DNA from: Crocinitomicaceae bacterium
Lineage (GTDB): Bacteria; Bacteroidota; Bacteroidia; Flavobacteriales_D; Crocinitomicaceae
Assembly: GCA_017984635.1 (NCBI GenBank)
Contig: JAGNZC010000002.1
Coordinates: 82,981-146,980, forward strand
Reading direction: 5' to 3'
Length of the DNA stretch: 64,000 nt
In this document: positions 17,752 to 28,126 of the stretch, one piece after another
Position numbering within the stretch: the first letter of the stretch is position 1
How the letters are laid out: each line of letters opens with the position of its first letter
Made by a program: the position numbers and the translations under genes
Notes under the pieces: model-generated
Seen by the model: only the letters and a program-made list of their open reading frames with translations
Told to the model about the DNA's origin: nothing
Database searches by the model: none

Positions 17752-17774
17752 AAATAGTTTTTAAAATTATTCAA

Positions 17775-19013
17775 TTGCGACCATATCTCAACCGAAATAA
17801 CAAAAAGAAAATTTTTAACGATCCAGTATACGGATTTATTTCAATTCCTGACGCATTTATTTTCGACTTGATTGAACACCCATATATGCAACGTTTGAGA
17901 CGCATCATGCAACTTGGTATGAGTCATTTGGTCTATCCAGGAGCTTTACACACTCGCTTTCATCATGTTTTAGGCGCGATGCATTTGATGACCTTGGCAA
18001 TTTCTACAATTCGCAGAAAGGGACATGAAATCACCGCTGAAGAAGAAAGAGCCGTTTTAATTGCCATTTTATTACATGATATTGGTCACGGACCTTTTAG
18101 TCATGCCCTAGAATACGACATCGTTAGCGGTGTAAGTCACGAAGCGATTTCAGGATTTTTCATCGAACGCTTAAGCAAAGAGTTTGGTAGCGACTTAGAT
18201 CATGCGTTACAAATTTTTGAAAACACTTATCCAAAACCCTTTTTACACCAATTGGTTTCAAGTCAGTTAGACATGGATCGTTTAGATTATTTGAACAGAG
18301 ATAGTTTTTACACGGGCGTAAGCGAAGGAATTATTGGCAGTGATCGATTGATCGAAATGTTAAACGTGAAAGATGGCAACCTTGTTTTAGAGGAAAAAGG
18401 AATTTATTCAATTGAAAAATTCATTGTTGCACGACGTTTAATGTATTGGCAAGTTTATTTGCACAAAACAGTTGTTGCAGCAGAATTTATGTTGATTCAT
18501 ATTTTACGACGTGCTAAGTTTTTAGCGAAACGTGGAGATGAATTATTTGCAAGTCCTTCTTTAAACTTCTTCTTAACACATGATTTAACGCACGATGATT
18601 TCAAAAAAGATGCTTCGCTGTTGGATTTATTTGCTGATTTAGATGATTATGATATTTTGGGTGCTATCAAAGTTTGGCAAAAACATCCAGATAAAATACT
18701 TGCGATGCTGTCTCAAAAATTAGTCAATCGTGCATTGTTTAAAATTGAAATCTCAAAAGAACCTTTCAGCGAAGAACGTATTCAAAAAGAAAAAGAACAC
18801 TTAATGAATGCCTTAGATTTAACGAAAGAGGAAGTAGCTTATTTTGTTTATACAGATGTTTTAAGCAACAAAGCTTACAATCAGAACAAACAGAATATCA
18901 ATATTTTACTAAAGAAAGGATCAACCATTGATTTAAGTGATGCTTCTGATAATTTAAACATTTCTGCATTGGCTAGTCCAGTTGAGAAATACTTTTTGTG
19001 TTACCCTATTTAA
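17775..19013 (+). CDS. HD-domain phosphohydrolase (dGTPase-like)
   Basis: About 412 residues from TTG at 17775. The frame is open much further left, but that part is antisense to porX. ATG 17727 would put the -7 element inside the gene, whereas family proteins begin just before the NKKKIFNDPVYGFI block. HD motifs: HTRFHH, LLHDIGHGPFSH and the distal DMDRLDYLNRD. Homologs hydrolyse deoxynucleoside triphosphates or are uncharacterised (YdhJ-like). Convergent with the O-methyltransferase gene with only 9 bases between. Confidence 0.87.
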   Translation: MRPYLNRNNKKKIFNDPVYGFISIPDAFIFDLIEHPYMQRLRRIMQLGMSHLVYPGALHTRFHHVLGAMHLMTLAISTIRRKGHEITAEEERAVLIAILLHDIGHGPFSHALEYDIVSGVSHEAISGFFIERLSKEFGSDLDHALQIFENTYPKPFLHQLVSSQLDMDRLDYLNRDSFYTGVSEGIIGSDRLIEMLNVKDGNLVLEEKGIYSIEKFIVARRLMYWQVYLHKTVVAAEFMLIHILRRAKFLAKRGDELFASPSLNFFLTHDLTHDDFKKDASLLDLFADLDDYDILGAIKVWQKHPDKILAMLSQKLVNRALFKIEISKEPFSEERIQKEKEHLMNALDLTKEEVAYFVYTDVLSNKAYNQNKQNINILLKKGSTIDLSDASDNLNISALASPVEKYFLCYPI

Positions 19014-19022
19014 GGACTAAAT

Positions 19023-19664
19023 TTATTTTTTTCGTGCAATCATTAAACCATCACGAATAGGAAATAACACTTCTTGCACACGATCATCTTCGTGTACTTT
19101 TTGGTTATAATCCATGATGATTTTGGTTTCTCGATCTAACGAATTGTAATCTTCCAAAACCTTACCTGACCACAACACATTATCTGCGATGATGTAACCG
19201 CCCGATTTCACTTTATCAAAAACCAAATCGTAGTAATTGCAATAATTTTTTTTGTCTGCATCGATAAAAACGATGTCAAATTGCTCATCCAACGTTGGAA
19301 TAATATCAATTGCATCACCAATCAATTGTGTGATTCGATCCCCCATTCCCGCTTTCTCAATGTATGCCGCTACAAAGTCTTCTAGTTCTTCATTTACATC
19401 GATTGTGGTCAAGCGACCCTTTTCTTTCAATCCTTCCGCAAAACACAAAGCAGAATAACCAGTGTAGGTTCCAATTTCCAATACGTTTTCAGGTTGAATC
19501 ATGTGCGACAACATACTCAATACGCGACCTTGATAATGTCCGCTCAACATGCGTGGTTGTATAACAGAAACATGCGTTCTACGGTTTAAATCTGCTAAAA
19601 TTTCTGGCTCATTTTCTGAATGCGCACAAACGTATTGATCTAAATTGTCAGCTATAAATTCCAT
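19023..19664 (-). CDS. SAM-dependent O-methyltransferase (caffeoyl-CoA OMT family)
   Basis: 213 residues. Class I methyltransferase: SAM loop VLEIGTYTGYSAL (61-73), acidic TTIDVNEE, and metal-associated FIDADKKNY and ADNVLWSG motifs typical of the cation-dependent O-methyltransferase family 3. It methylates catechol-like hydroxyls; the natural substrate in Bacteroidetes is not established. Single leftward gene. Confidence 0.9.
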   Translation of the reverse strand: MEFIADNLDQYVCAHSENEPEILADLNRRTHVSVIQPRMLSGHYQGRVLSMLSHMIQPENVLEIGTYTGYSALCFAEGLKEKGRLTTIDVNEELEDFVAAYIEKAGMGDRITQLIGDAIDIIPTLDEQFDIVFIDADKKNYCNYYDLVFDKVKSGGYIIADNVLWSGKVLEDYNSLDRETKIIMDYNQKVHEDDRVQEVLFPIRDGLMIARKK

Positions 19665-19708
19665 TTCGAAAGATTTTTACAAAGATGAGGAAAAAATCAC
19701 AGTGTTTT

Positions 19709-19996
19709 TCAAGTTGCGGGTAATGGATTCACAGTTACTTGTCCACCTATTGCTTTAAGCACTTTTATAATGGTAGAAAACTGTGGTTTTGCCCCATCAG
19801 AAAGCGCCTTGTACAAACTAGGTCTACTCATCCCTGTTCTTTCTGCAATTTTAGTCATACCAATGGCTTTAGCAACATGCCCAATGGCTTTAACTAAATC
19901 AGTTTCATTTCCATTTTCTAAAACTTCATTGAGGTATTCAGCAATCATTTCATTGCTGTCTAAATAATCTGAAATCTCAAATTTTGACGGTTCCAT
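19709..19996 (-). CDS. HigA-type antitoxin (XRE family)
   Basis: 95 residues. A helix-turn-helix (about 48-80: IAERTGMSRPSLYKALS) follows an N-terminal segment (YLDSNEMIAEYLNEVLE) typical of the HigA2-like addiction-module antitoxins, ending with a short beta strand QVTVNP. It should neutralise the RelE/ParE-like toxin encoded 23 bases upstream and repress the operon through the palindrome at 20344-20365. Toxin-before-antitoxin order is the HigBA arrangement. Confidence 0.9.
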   Translation of the reverse strand: MEPSKFEISDYLDSNEMIAEYLNEVLENGNETDLVKAIGHVAKAIGMTKIAERTGMSRPSLYKALSDGAKPQFSTIIKVLKAIGGQVTVNPLPAT

Positions 19997-20019
19997 TTGT
20001 TTACTTTTTAACTTATTAT

Positions 20020-20328
20020 TTATTCCTCATTCGTCTGAAATTGACTTGCGAGTTCTTTGGCTTTTTTTATATCTCTTTGTTGTGACGATTTATTACCACC
20101 AATTAACAATAGAATGATTTTTCCATTTAGCTCTTTATAATAGATGCGATAACCTTTTGCATAATTTATTCTAAGTTCATTCACTCCATCACCAACAGAT
20201 TTACAATCTCCAAAATGTTCTTCATTTTCTAATTTTTGCAAGCGCATTAAAATCTTCGCCTTTTCACGTAAATCGTTCAATTTTCTTAACCATTTATCAA
20301 ATTCTAGTGTTTTTTCAATTAAATACAT
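20020..20328 (-). CDS. HigB-type toxin (RelE/ParE superfamily)
   Basis: 102 residues from the ATG at 20328. An earlier in-frame ATG at 20355 lies inside the operator and -7 region, so 20328 is preferred. The RelE/ParE-type fold is indicated by EFDKWLRKL, a two-helix hairpin, ELRINYAKGYRIYY and IILLLIGGNKSSQQRDIKKAKE, the PF05973 phage-derived Gp49/HigB-like pattern. The superfamily contains ribosome-dependent mRNA endonucleases and gyrase poisons; the target is not known here. Forms a two-gene operon with the antitoxin. Confidence 0.9.
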   Translation of the reverse strand: MYLIEKTLEFDKWLRKLNDLREKAKILMRLQKLENEEHFGDCKSVGDGVNELRINYAKGYRIYYKELNGKIILLLIGGNKSSQQRDIKKAKELASQFQTNEE

Positions 20329-20343
20329 ATTTAAATTGTATTC

Positions 20344-20365
20344 AATTGGATACAAATATCCAATT
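20344..20365 (-). promoter_or_regulatory. Operator palindrome and -7 element of higBA operon
   Basis: A perfect 9-bp inverted repeat, AATTGGATA and TATCCAATT separated by CAAA, sits just upstream of the toxin gene. On the minus strand it contains GATATTTG (20360-20353), one base from TAnnTTTG, so antitoxin binding would cover the promoter core. Transcription would start near 20347, leaving about 20 bases before the ATG at 20328. Confidence 0.75.
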
Positions 20366-20579
20366 ATTTTTTATAAATTCTTTACTTTTTCACGTTTTTT
20401 TTGAAAAATAGTTGAAATAAAAAATTTGAATTAAATTCTGTCAATCTTGTTTAAGTTAAAAATGATAGAACTATTTTATTGACGTATTAACTAAAAAAAA
20501 ACGGTTTCATTGTATCTAAAATACTTAATTTTTCTAATAGCTGAAACTAAATCATAAAGATTTTTCGCACCTTTGTAAT
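20366..20579. other. AT-rich intergenic region between higBA and trmH-type gene
   Basis: No gene or stable terminator is seen. Part of it holds the upstream edge of the higBA promoter and, at 20568-20575, CACCTTTG, one base from the -7 consensus, just before the rightward methyltransferase gene. An isolated 9-bp inverted repeat with a 55-base spacer (20405-20413 / 20469-20477) may be chance. Confidence 0.4.
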
Positions 20580-21062
20580 GTGAAGACAACAAACAAGGAA
20601 GGATATTGCGCGATAGGCGTTTTTAGAGGTAAAACGGAACACAATTTAGGAACACTTTGGCGTTCTGCTTATATTTTGGGGGCCAGTTATATTTTTACTG
20701 TTGATAATCGCTACAAAAAACAAAGTTCTGATGTCTTACGAACTTGGTCTAGAATTCCTTTGTTTCACTACAAATCCTTTGACGATTTATTGGCAAACAT
20801 TCCTTATGATTGTCGTTTGGTGGGAGTTGAATTAGACGATAATGCTACTTTTTTGCATGAATTTGAGCACCCAAAACGTGCTATTTATTTATTAGGTTCT
20901 GAAAATGATGGTTTACCGCAAGAAGTATTAGATAAATGTCATTTTTTGATCAAACTTCCAGGAAATACATCGTTGAATGTTGGTGTAACAGGTAGCATTG
21001 TGTTACATGATCGCGCCACAAAAGTTCCAACAACATTACCACCTAACCACAAAGACGTTTAA
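20580..21062 (+). CDS. TrmH/SpoU-type (SPOUT) RNA 2'-O-methyltransferase
   Basis: 160 residues, minimal SPOUT domain of TrmL/TrmH type. Motif 1 RGKTEHNLGTLWRSA, motif 2 YLLGSENDGLP and motif 3 IKLPGNTSLNVGVTGSI form the knotted SAM site. It probably 2'-O-methylates a tRNA or rRNA nucleotide. GTG start at 20580; the protein otherwise begins right at the conserved GYCAIG..RGK block, so no earlier start is needed. Followed 2 bases later by murB. Confidence 0.85.
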   Translation: MKTTNKEGYCAIGVFRGKTEHNLGTLWRSAYILGASYIFTVDNRYKKQSSDVLRTWSRIPLFHYKSFDDLLANIPYDCRLVGVELDDNATFLHEFEHPKRAIYLLGSENDGLPQEVLDKCHFLIKLPGNTSLNVGVTGSIVLHDRATKVPTTLPPNHKDV

Positions 21063-21064
21063 AC

Positions 21065-22075
21065 ATGTTAGAGAAAAACTGTAGCCTCCAGCCTTATAAT
21101 ACATTTGGAATTGATGTTCAAGCAACAGCATTTGATCGTTTTTCATCTGTATCTTCATTAGAAACTTGTCTAAAAAACAATACAACAGGACTTGAACTAT
21201 TAATTGTAGGAGGAGGTAGTAATATCTTGTTAACCAAAAACTTCGATGGTTTAGTTTTAAAAAATGAAATCAAAGGATTCGAAGTAATTTCTGAAAATGA
21301 TCAAGCTGTAATCGTTCAAGTTGGAGCCGGAGAAATTTGGCATGAGTTCGTATTGAAATGCATTGAACTAGGATTTGCTGGTGTTGAAAACATGAGTTTA
21401 ATCCCAGGAAGTGTTGGTGCAAGTCCAATGCAAAACATTGGTGCATACGGCGTTGAAATTAAAGACGTCTTTCATTCTTTAGAAGCCTACCATATTGAAA
21501 GTGGTGCTATTCACACGTTTGATAAAGAACAATGCGAATTTGGCTACCGCGAAAGTGTATTTAAACGCAAATTAAAAGGACAATACGTGATTGTTTCCGT
21601 TTCATTTCAACTTTCTAAAATAGCTACAATCCATAAAAATTACGGAGCCATTGAAACTCAGTTATCAGAAATGGGTATTTCAACTCCAAGTATCAAAGAC
21701 ATTAGCGATGCAGTGATTGCCATTCGACGTTCAAAACTACCAGACCCAGCTGTTTTAGGAAATGCAGGTAGCTTTTTCAAGAATCCAGTTGTTGACCAAG
21801 AAATTGTAGCAATAATTTTACAAAAATTCCCAGATGCGCCCAACTACCCTGCTGAAACAGGAAAACGAAAATTAGCCGCTGGTTGGTTGATCGAACAAAC
21901 AGGTTGGAAAGGAAAAACAATCGACACGTGTGGCGTTCACAAATTACAAGCGCTGGTATTAGTGAATTACGGTGGTTCAACCGGACAACAGATTTACGAT
22001 TTATCAACACAAATCATAGCGTCTGTTCATGAGAAATTTGGCGTTACGCTAGAGCGCGAAGTAAATATATTGTAA
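21065..22075 (+). CDS. murB: UDP-N-acetylenolpyruvoylglucosamine reductase
   Basis: 336 residues, the E. coli-like type I MurB length. FAD-binding blocks LIVGGGSNILLT, GAGEIWHEFV and SLIPGSVGASPMQNIGAYG, with the catalytic serine region GNAGSFFKNP. It reduces UDP-GlcNAc-enolpyruvate to UDP-MurNAc in peptidoglycan synthesis in the cytoplasm. Co-transcribed with the methyltransferase (2-base gap). Confidence 0.96.
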   Translation: MLEKNCSLQPYNTFGIDVQATAFDRFSSVSSLETCLKNNTTGLELLIVGGGSNILLTKNFDGLVLKNEIKGFEVISENDQAVIVQVGAGEIWHEFVLKCIELGFAGVENMSLIPGSVGASPMQNIGAYGVEIKDVFHSLEAYHIESGAIHTFDKEQCEFGYRESVFKRKLKGQYVIVSVSFQLSKIATIHKNYGAIETQLSEMGISTPSIKDISDAVIAIRRSKLPDPAVLGNAGSFFKNPVVDQEIVAIILQKFPDAPNYPAETGKRKLAAGWLIEQTGWKGKTIDTCGVHKLQALVLVNYGGSTGQQIYDLSTQIIASVHEKFGVTLEREVNIL

Positions 22076-22097
22076 GAATTTTAGTTTTTATTCAGTT

Positions 22098-22766
22098 ATG
22101 AATACATTCTATCAACAACCTAAAATTTTACAATGGATTCTATCCCTATCCTTTTTAATTATTGGCTTTTTACCAGCGATTTATTTAATTGATAAAGGTC
22201 ATTTTCAGCCTTTCTATTACACTTTATTCTTTTTTTACATTCCAATAAGTCAATTTGCCATCACACCGTTCTTTCGGCTTATTGGGATTTACAAGTACTA
22301 CTCCCCTATGCTACTTGGTTACATGGCCAATCAAAAACAAATCGATTTACACAGCGGTGGAAGTTTTGATTACTTATTTGTCATGAAGAATTACAAAGCT
22401 GGCAATGAAATGAGAAACAGATTGTTACTTTATCATTTAGAAGGTTTATTACACTTAATCGATTTAATTGAGCAAAAAAGCATTCCGGAAACGGTCGAAA
22501 TCAGCGGAACTTCTTATTTCTTTAAGGATGAAACAATGCAAAAAATTGGATTTAATCTTGAACAACCCACATTATTTTACAGAATCAATCTTTTCCTAAA
22601 TTGCATTGATTTAATATGGATGTATTCCTTATCGAGAGGAACGATTTCAATGCCAAAAATATGGAATGCCAAAAAAGTGACTATTTCAGGAACAAATTTA
22701 TTGAAGAGTAAAGAACAACTTGAAACCATTTATTTTAAGTTGAAAAGTAGAACAAAATCATTTTAA
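22098..22766 (+). CDS. Membrane protein of unknown function
   Basis: 222 residues. Two hydrophobic segments at about 14-35 and 40-62 suggest an N-terminal membrane hairpin; the remainder is largely soluble with helices (RNRLLLYHLEGLLHLIDLIEQ) and a C-terminal Lys-rich tail. I recognise no family. It lies in a rightward group between murB (22 bases) and a GNAT gene (12 bases), so it may be co-transcribed with both. Confidence 0.7.
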   Translation: MNTFYQQPKILQWILSLSFLIIGFLPAIYLIDKGHFQPFYYTLFFFYIPISQFAITPFFRLIGIYKYYSPMLLGYMANQKQIDLHSGGSFDYLFVMKNYKAGNEMRNRLLLYHLEGLLHLIDLIEQKSIPETVEISGTSYFFKDETMQKIGFNLEQPTLFYRINLFLNCIDLIWMYSLSRGTISMPKIWNAKKVTISGTNLLKSKEQLETIYFKLKSRTKSF

Positions 22767-22778
22767 AAATTTACAACC

Positions 22779-23291
22779 TTGCACCTTCAAAAAGTCAACA
22801 TACAATCACTTAAACGCATCCAACAAATTGGAAGAACAACTTTTGAAGAAACCTTTTCACCATTCAACACAGCAGAAAACATGCTTTCTTATTTGGAAAA
22901 TGAATTTTCTACTGAAAAATTAACAGAAGAATTATTGGAACCCAATTCTGAATTTTACATTGTTTCAGAGAATGATCAAGTAATTGGCTATTTAAAAGTG
23001 AATATTGGCACAGCACAAACGGAATTCAATACTGCAAATAGTTTAGAAATTCAACGAATTTATGTTTTGAAAGCCTACCACGGCAAAAAAGTTGGACAAC
23101 TGCTTTATGCTCAAGCAGAAGAACTTGCCCAGAAAAAACAAGTTGATTTCATTTGGTTGGGGGTTTGGGAGAAAAACGAACGCGCCATTCGTTTTTATCA
23201 AAAAAATGGTTTTGATATTATTGATCAACATATCTTTAAATTGGGAACTGATTTACAGACAGATTACATTATGAAAAAATTGATCAACTAA
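22779..23291 (+). CDS. GNAT-family N-acetyltransferase
   Basis: 170 residues with a TTG start; the next in-frame ATG would remove the first strand and helix (FEETFSPFN). Acetyl-CoA binding is indicated by IQRIYVLKAYHGKKVGQLLY (beta 4 and the loop), and WLGVWEKNERAIRFYQKNGF is the usual RimI/Spt-like C-terminal signature. The substrate (a protein N-terminus, polyamine or small molecule) cannot be inferred. It ends at a bidirectional terminator shared with katG. Confidence 0.88.
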   Translation: MHLQKVNIQSLKRIQQIGRTTFEETFSPFNTAENMLSYLENEFSTEKLTEELLEPNSEFYIVSENDQVIGYLKVNIGTAQTEFNTANSLEIQRIYVLKAYHGKKVGQLLYAQAEELAQKKQVDFIWLGVWEKNERAIRFYQKNGFDIIDQHIFKLGTDLQTDYIMKKLIN

Positions 23292-23292
23292 A

Positions 23293-23318
23293 AAAGCCGA
23301 TCTTTCAATCGGCTTTTC
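23293..23318. terminator. Bidirectional terminator between GNAT gene and katG
   Basis: A perfect 10-bp stem AAAAGCCGAT / ATCGGCTTTT with a CTTTCA loop, A-rich on one side and T-rich on the other, lies between the stops of the two convergent genes and can serve both strands. Confidence 0.9.
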
Positions 23319-23334
23319 TATTCTATTCAATCAA

Positions 23335-25617
<2,283 letters not shown>

Positions 25618-25633
25618 TTACATTTTTATACTT

Positions 25634-25664
25634 CAAAATTAATGCATAGCTTTGTTTTATAAAA
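25634..25664 (-). promoter_or_regulatory. katG promoter
   Basis: On the minus strand the -7 element TAATTTTG (25641-25634) matches TAnnTTTG exactly; TTTT at 25664-25661 sits 19 bases upstream in place of the -33 TTTG. It is the right distance from the katG ATG (25605). The weak -33 fits an activator-dependent promoter. Confidence 0.6.
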
Positions 25665-25666
25665 AC

Positions 25667-25690
25667 GATATTTTGAATATCAATATTGAT
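25667..25690. promoter_or_regulatory. Overlapping palindromes, probable OxyR binding site
   Basis: Two perfect palindromes overlap: GATATT-TTG-AATATC (25667-25681) and ATCAATATTGAT (25679-25690). They lie just upstream of the katG -33 position and just before the oxyR ATG at 25698. This is where an activating and autorepressing LysR-type regulator would bind. Confidence 0.65.
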
Positions 25691-25697
25691 AAAATAG

Positions 25698-26648
25698 ATG
25701 AACATACAACAATTTCAATACGTGCTAGCAGTTGCTGAAAATCGTCACTTTGAATTAGCAGCCGAAAAGTGTTTTATCACACAATCAACATTAAGTACCA
25801 TGATTTCAAAATTCGAAGATGAAATCGGTATTTTAATTTTTGACAGGAAGAAAAAGCCTGTTGAAATTACGACTGAAGGTTTGTTAATCATTGAGCAATT
25901 AAAAATAATTCAGAATAACATTGAACAATTAAAAGAATTTACCAAAGAATTAAAAGGAGAAATCAAAGGCAATTTAACGCTATCTGTTATTCCAACTATT
26001 GCTCCTTTTCTATTGCCTTTATTTCTTCAAAAATTTGCAACAAAATTCCCTGAGTTATCTATTACAGTAAAAGAACAAACGACAGCTGAAATCATCCGAG
26101 CAATTAAAGCGCGTGAATTGGACATGGGAATCATTTCAATACCTGTTTTAGACAAAGATTTAATAGAAATAAAATTGTATGATGAAGCCTTTATTTTTTA
26201 TGACACCAACAGTAATTCAAAACAAGAGATAACCGTTGACGGAATCAACATGGAGAACTTATGTTTGTTAGAAGAAGGTCATTGCATGCGCACGCAAGTC
26301 ATCAAATTATGTGACATCCACAAAAAACCCTATTCAAACAAGTTAAATTTTGAATACAAAGCAGGATCAATAGATAGTTTGTTGCGTTTTGTAAAAGCAA
26401 ACAATGCTTCAACACTCCTTCCCTATTTATCAACGTTAGATTTCAATGAAAAAGAAAAGAATCACGTCAGTGAATTTTCGGAACCAATTCCATTTAGAAG
26501 TGTTGGAATTGTTGTTCACCGTCATTTTGTGAAAAAGAAATTATTAGAGATCATGCAAGAAGACATTATAAATCAAATTAAAAAACATCTTCCAAATCAA
26601 TCTATTGATGGCCTTAAATTAATGCCTTTAAATGAGACTATAAAATAA
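25698..26648 (+). CDS. oxyR: OxyR-type LysR peroxide regulator
   Basis: 316 residues. An N-terminal winged helix (QQFQYVLAVAENRHFELAAEKCF) precedes a LysR substrate domain. C196 and C205 in GHCMRTQVIKLC match the eight-residue spacing of the redox pair C199/C208 of E. coli OxyR, so it should be oxidised by hydrogen peroxide. Divergent from katG, the usual target. Convergent with yeiH with only 9 bases between and no terminator visible. Confidence 0.93.
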   Translation: MNIQQFQYVLAVAENRHFELAAEKCFITQSTLSTMISKFEDEIGILIFDRKKKPVEITTEGLLIIEQLKIIQNNIEQLKEFTKELKGEIKGNLTLSVIPTIAPFLLPLFLQKFATKFPELSITVKEQTTAEIIRAIKARELDMGIISIPVLDKDLIEIKLYDEAFIFYDTNSNSKQEITVDGINMENLCLLEEGHCMRTQVIKLCDIHKKPYSNKLNFEYKAGSIDSLLRFVKANNASTLLPYLSTLDFNEKEKNHVSEFSEPIPFRSVGIVVHRHFVKKKLLEIMQEDIINQIKKHLPNQSIDGLKLMPLNETIK

Positions 26649-26657
26649 ATTAAGCAT

Positions 26658-27629
26658 TTACTGAAACTGAATAAAGAGTGCTAATAAAAGTATTTGAACC
26701 AAAAAAACTACTAATCCAAGAGTTAAACCTTTTCTTCCTGATCGCACTAATTTTTTAAAACTAACTTTCATTCCAATTGCACCCATGGCAATGGTTAAGA
26801 TAATTTTACCAATGGTTCCCATTAATGTTAAATAATTTTCTGAGAAAGTAACAAAGGTTCCAATAAGCGTAATGATTATAAATCCAATTAAGTACCAAGG
26901 AAGTTTAAAGTGATCTTTCCAAGATGTAGCAGATTTTCTATTGACTAAAAAATTGATAAAAATCAAACCTGGAGTCAATAGAGCAACTCGAGCTAATTTA
27001 ATTGTGATTGCTGCCTCTCCTGCTTCAGCTCCGATTGAAAATCCGGCACCGGCAACATTCCCAATTGAATGTAAAGAACCACCTATCATCAATCCCATTT
27101 GATTAACTGATAAATGAAGTGGTATCAAAATCAAGGGTAAAACAATCATTCCGATTGTACCGTACAAATTAACAACAGCCATTGAGATAGCAACATCCTC
27201 CTTATCTTTTGAAACAGAAGGAGCAAGTGCAGCGATTGCAGATGAACCACAAATTGCAGTCCCAAAACCAACTAACCATCCAGTTGAACCTGGACATTTA
27301 AATTTTTTAGCAATAAAAACAGTCAAAACTAAAATGGTGAAAAGAACAACTGCAACCGCAACAAAACTAAACCCTCCTAATTTGGCAATATTTGAATAAT
27401 TGATGTCAAAGGCTAGAAATAAAATTGAAAGCTCTAAAAGTTTACTACTTGTAAAAGTAATCCCACTTGTAAAATTGTCTGGAAGTTTAACTGTATTTCC
27501 TATTGTAATACCAAGAAATAGAGCGATCATTACACTATTTATAGCAGCTGGTGTGTACATAGAAAGTACATAGGAAATTATTCCAACAACAACTGCTATT
27601 AATATACCTCTCAATTTAGACATTGACAA
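26658..27629 (-). CDS. YeiH/UPF0324-family membrane protein (putative sulfate exporter)
   Basis: 323 residues with about ten membrane helices and the family signature GFGTAICGSSAIAALAP at about 127-143, plus GGSLHSIGNVAGAG. Family members are annotated as putative sulfate exporters, but the transported ion is not proven. The gene starts one base after the rhodanese gene, so the pair is co-transcribed and linked to sulfur metabolism. Downstream of the rhodanese on the minus strand. Confidence 0.88.
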   Translation of the reverse strand: MSMSKLRGILIAVVVGIISYVLSMYTPAAINSVMIALFLGITIGNTVKLPDNFTSGITFTSSKLLELSILFLAFDINYSNIAKLGGFSFVAVAVVLFTILVLTVFIAKKFKCPGSTGWLVGFGTAICGSSAIAALAPSVSKDKEDVAISMAVVNLYGTIGMIVLPLILIPLHLSVNQMGLMIGGSLHSIGNVAGAGFSIGAEAGEAAITIKLARVALLTPGLIFINFLVNRKSATSWKDHFKLPWYLIGFIIITLIGTFVTFSENYLTLMGTIGKIILTIAMGAIGMKVSFKKLVRSGRKGLTLGLVVFLVQILLLALFIQFQ

Positions 27630-27630
27630 C

Positions 27631-28047
27631 TTATTTTTTCACAATTTTACCTTTCCAATTCATGATTCCACCAGCTAAATTGTAAACTTTTTTAAATCCA
27701 CTATTGACAAAAACTTGAGCCGCTGCTGAACTTCTAGCACCACTTCTACAATATAAAATGTAATTTTTAGATTTATCTAATTTAGCAATATCAGATGTAA
27801 AACTTGATGAATTATAATCAAAATACATATCCACACCTTCAATCACACCTTGAGCAGTTTCTGAAGCAGTACGCACATCTATTACAACTGTGTTTTTGTT
27901 TTTTTCAAGTGAACTAAATTCTGGTGCAGCTATTGTCACTACTTTTGAAGATGGTTGTTTAAAGTTTGTTGATTCCTTAAAAGACATAGCTGTTATTGAA
28001 ACGGAAGCAATTAAGACGAATGATACTGAATTTATTCTATTTTTCAT
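27631..28047 (-). CDS. Periplasmic single-domain rhodanese
   Basis: 138 residues. The N-terminus (MKNRINSVSFVLIASVSITAMSF) is a likely Sec signal. The rhodanese fold shows VVIDVRT, the active-site loop YCRSGARS with C100 and GFKKVYNLAGGIMNW. It can carry a persulfide, transferring sulfane sulfur, in the periplasm. First gene of a rhodanese-yeiH operon that has its own -7 element and a CRP/FNR-type inverted repeat upstream, suggesting redox or sulfur-responsive expression. Confidence 0.9.
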   Translation of the reverse strand: MKNRINSVSFVLIASVSITAMSFKESTNFKQPSSKVVTIAAPEFSSLEKNKNTVVIDVRTASETAQGVIEGVDMYFDYNSSSFTSDIAKLDKSKNYILYCRSGARSSAAAQVFVNSGFKKVYNLAGGIMNWKGKIVKK

Positions 28048-28060
28048 ATTATTTTTTTTT

Positions 28061-28068
28061 CAAAAATA
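28061..28068 (-). promoter_or_regulatory. -7 element (TATTTTTG) of rhodanese-yeiH operon
   Basis: TATTTTTG on the minus strand matches TAnnTTTG exactly, 13 bases before the ATG at 28047. The inverted repeat at 28089-28106 lies where the -33 element would be. Confidence 0.5.
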
Positions 28069-28088
28069 CCAACACAAATATTAATTTC

Positions 28089-28106
28089 TTGTAACAATAG
28101 TTACAA
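28089..28106. promoter_or_regulatory. CRP/FNR-type inverted repeat upstream of rhodanese-yeiH
   Basis: TTGTAAC-AATA-GTTACAA is a perfect 18-base inverted repeat (7-bp arms, 4-base spacer), containing GTA-N8-TAC, the general shape of CRP/FNR-family operators. It overlaps the -33 position of the promoter for the rhodanese-yeiH operon. Confidence 0.65.
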
Positions 28107-28126
28107 ATAAATCTATCAAATGGAAT

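Noticed and set aside
17526..17774. Long N-terminal extension of the HD-domain gene over porX
   Set aside because: It is antisense to porX, has no homology to the family start, and would place the promoter inside the gene.
20329..20355. Upstream ATG of the HigB-type toxin
   Set aside because: It lies inside the -7/operator palindrome; the ATG at 20328 lies just downstream of the expected start of transcription.
20405..20477. Distant inverted repeat AAAATAGTT / AACTATTTT
   Set aside because: Arms are AT-only-like, 55 bases apart and not placed at a gene end or promoter.
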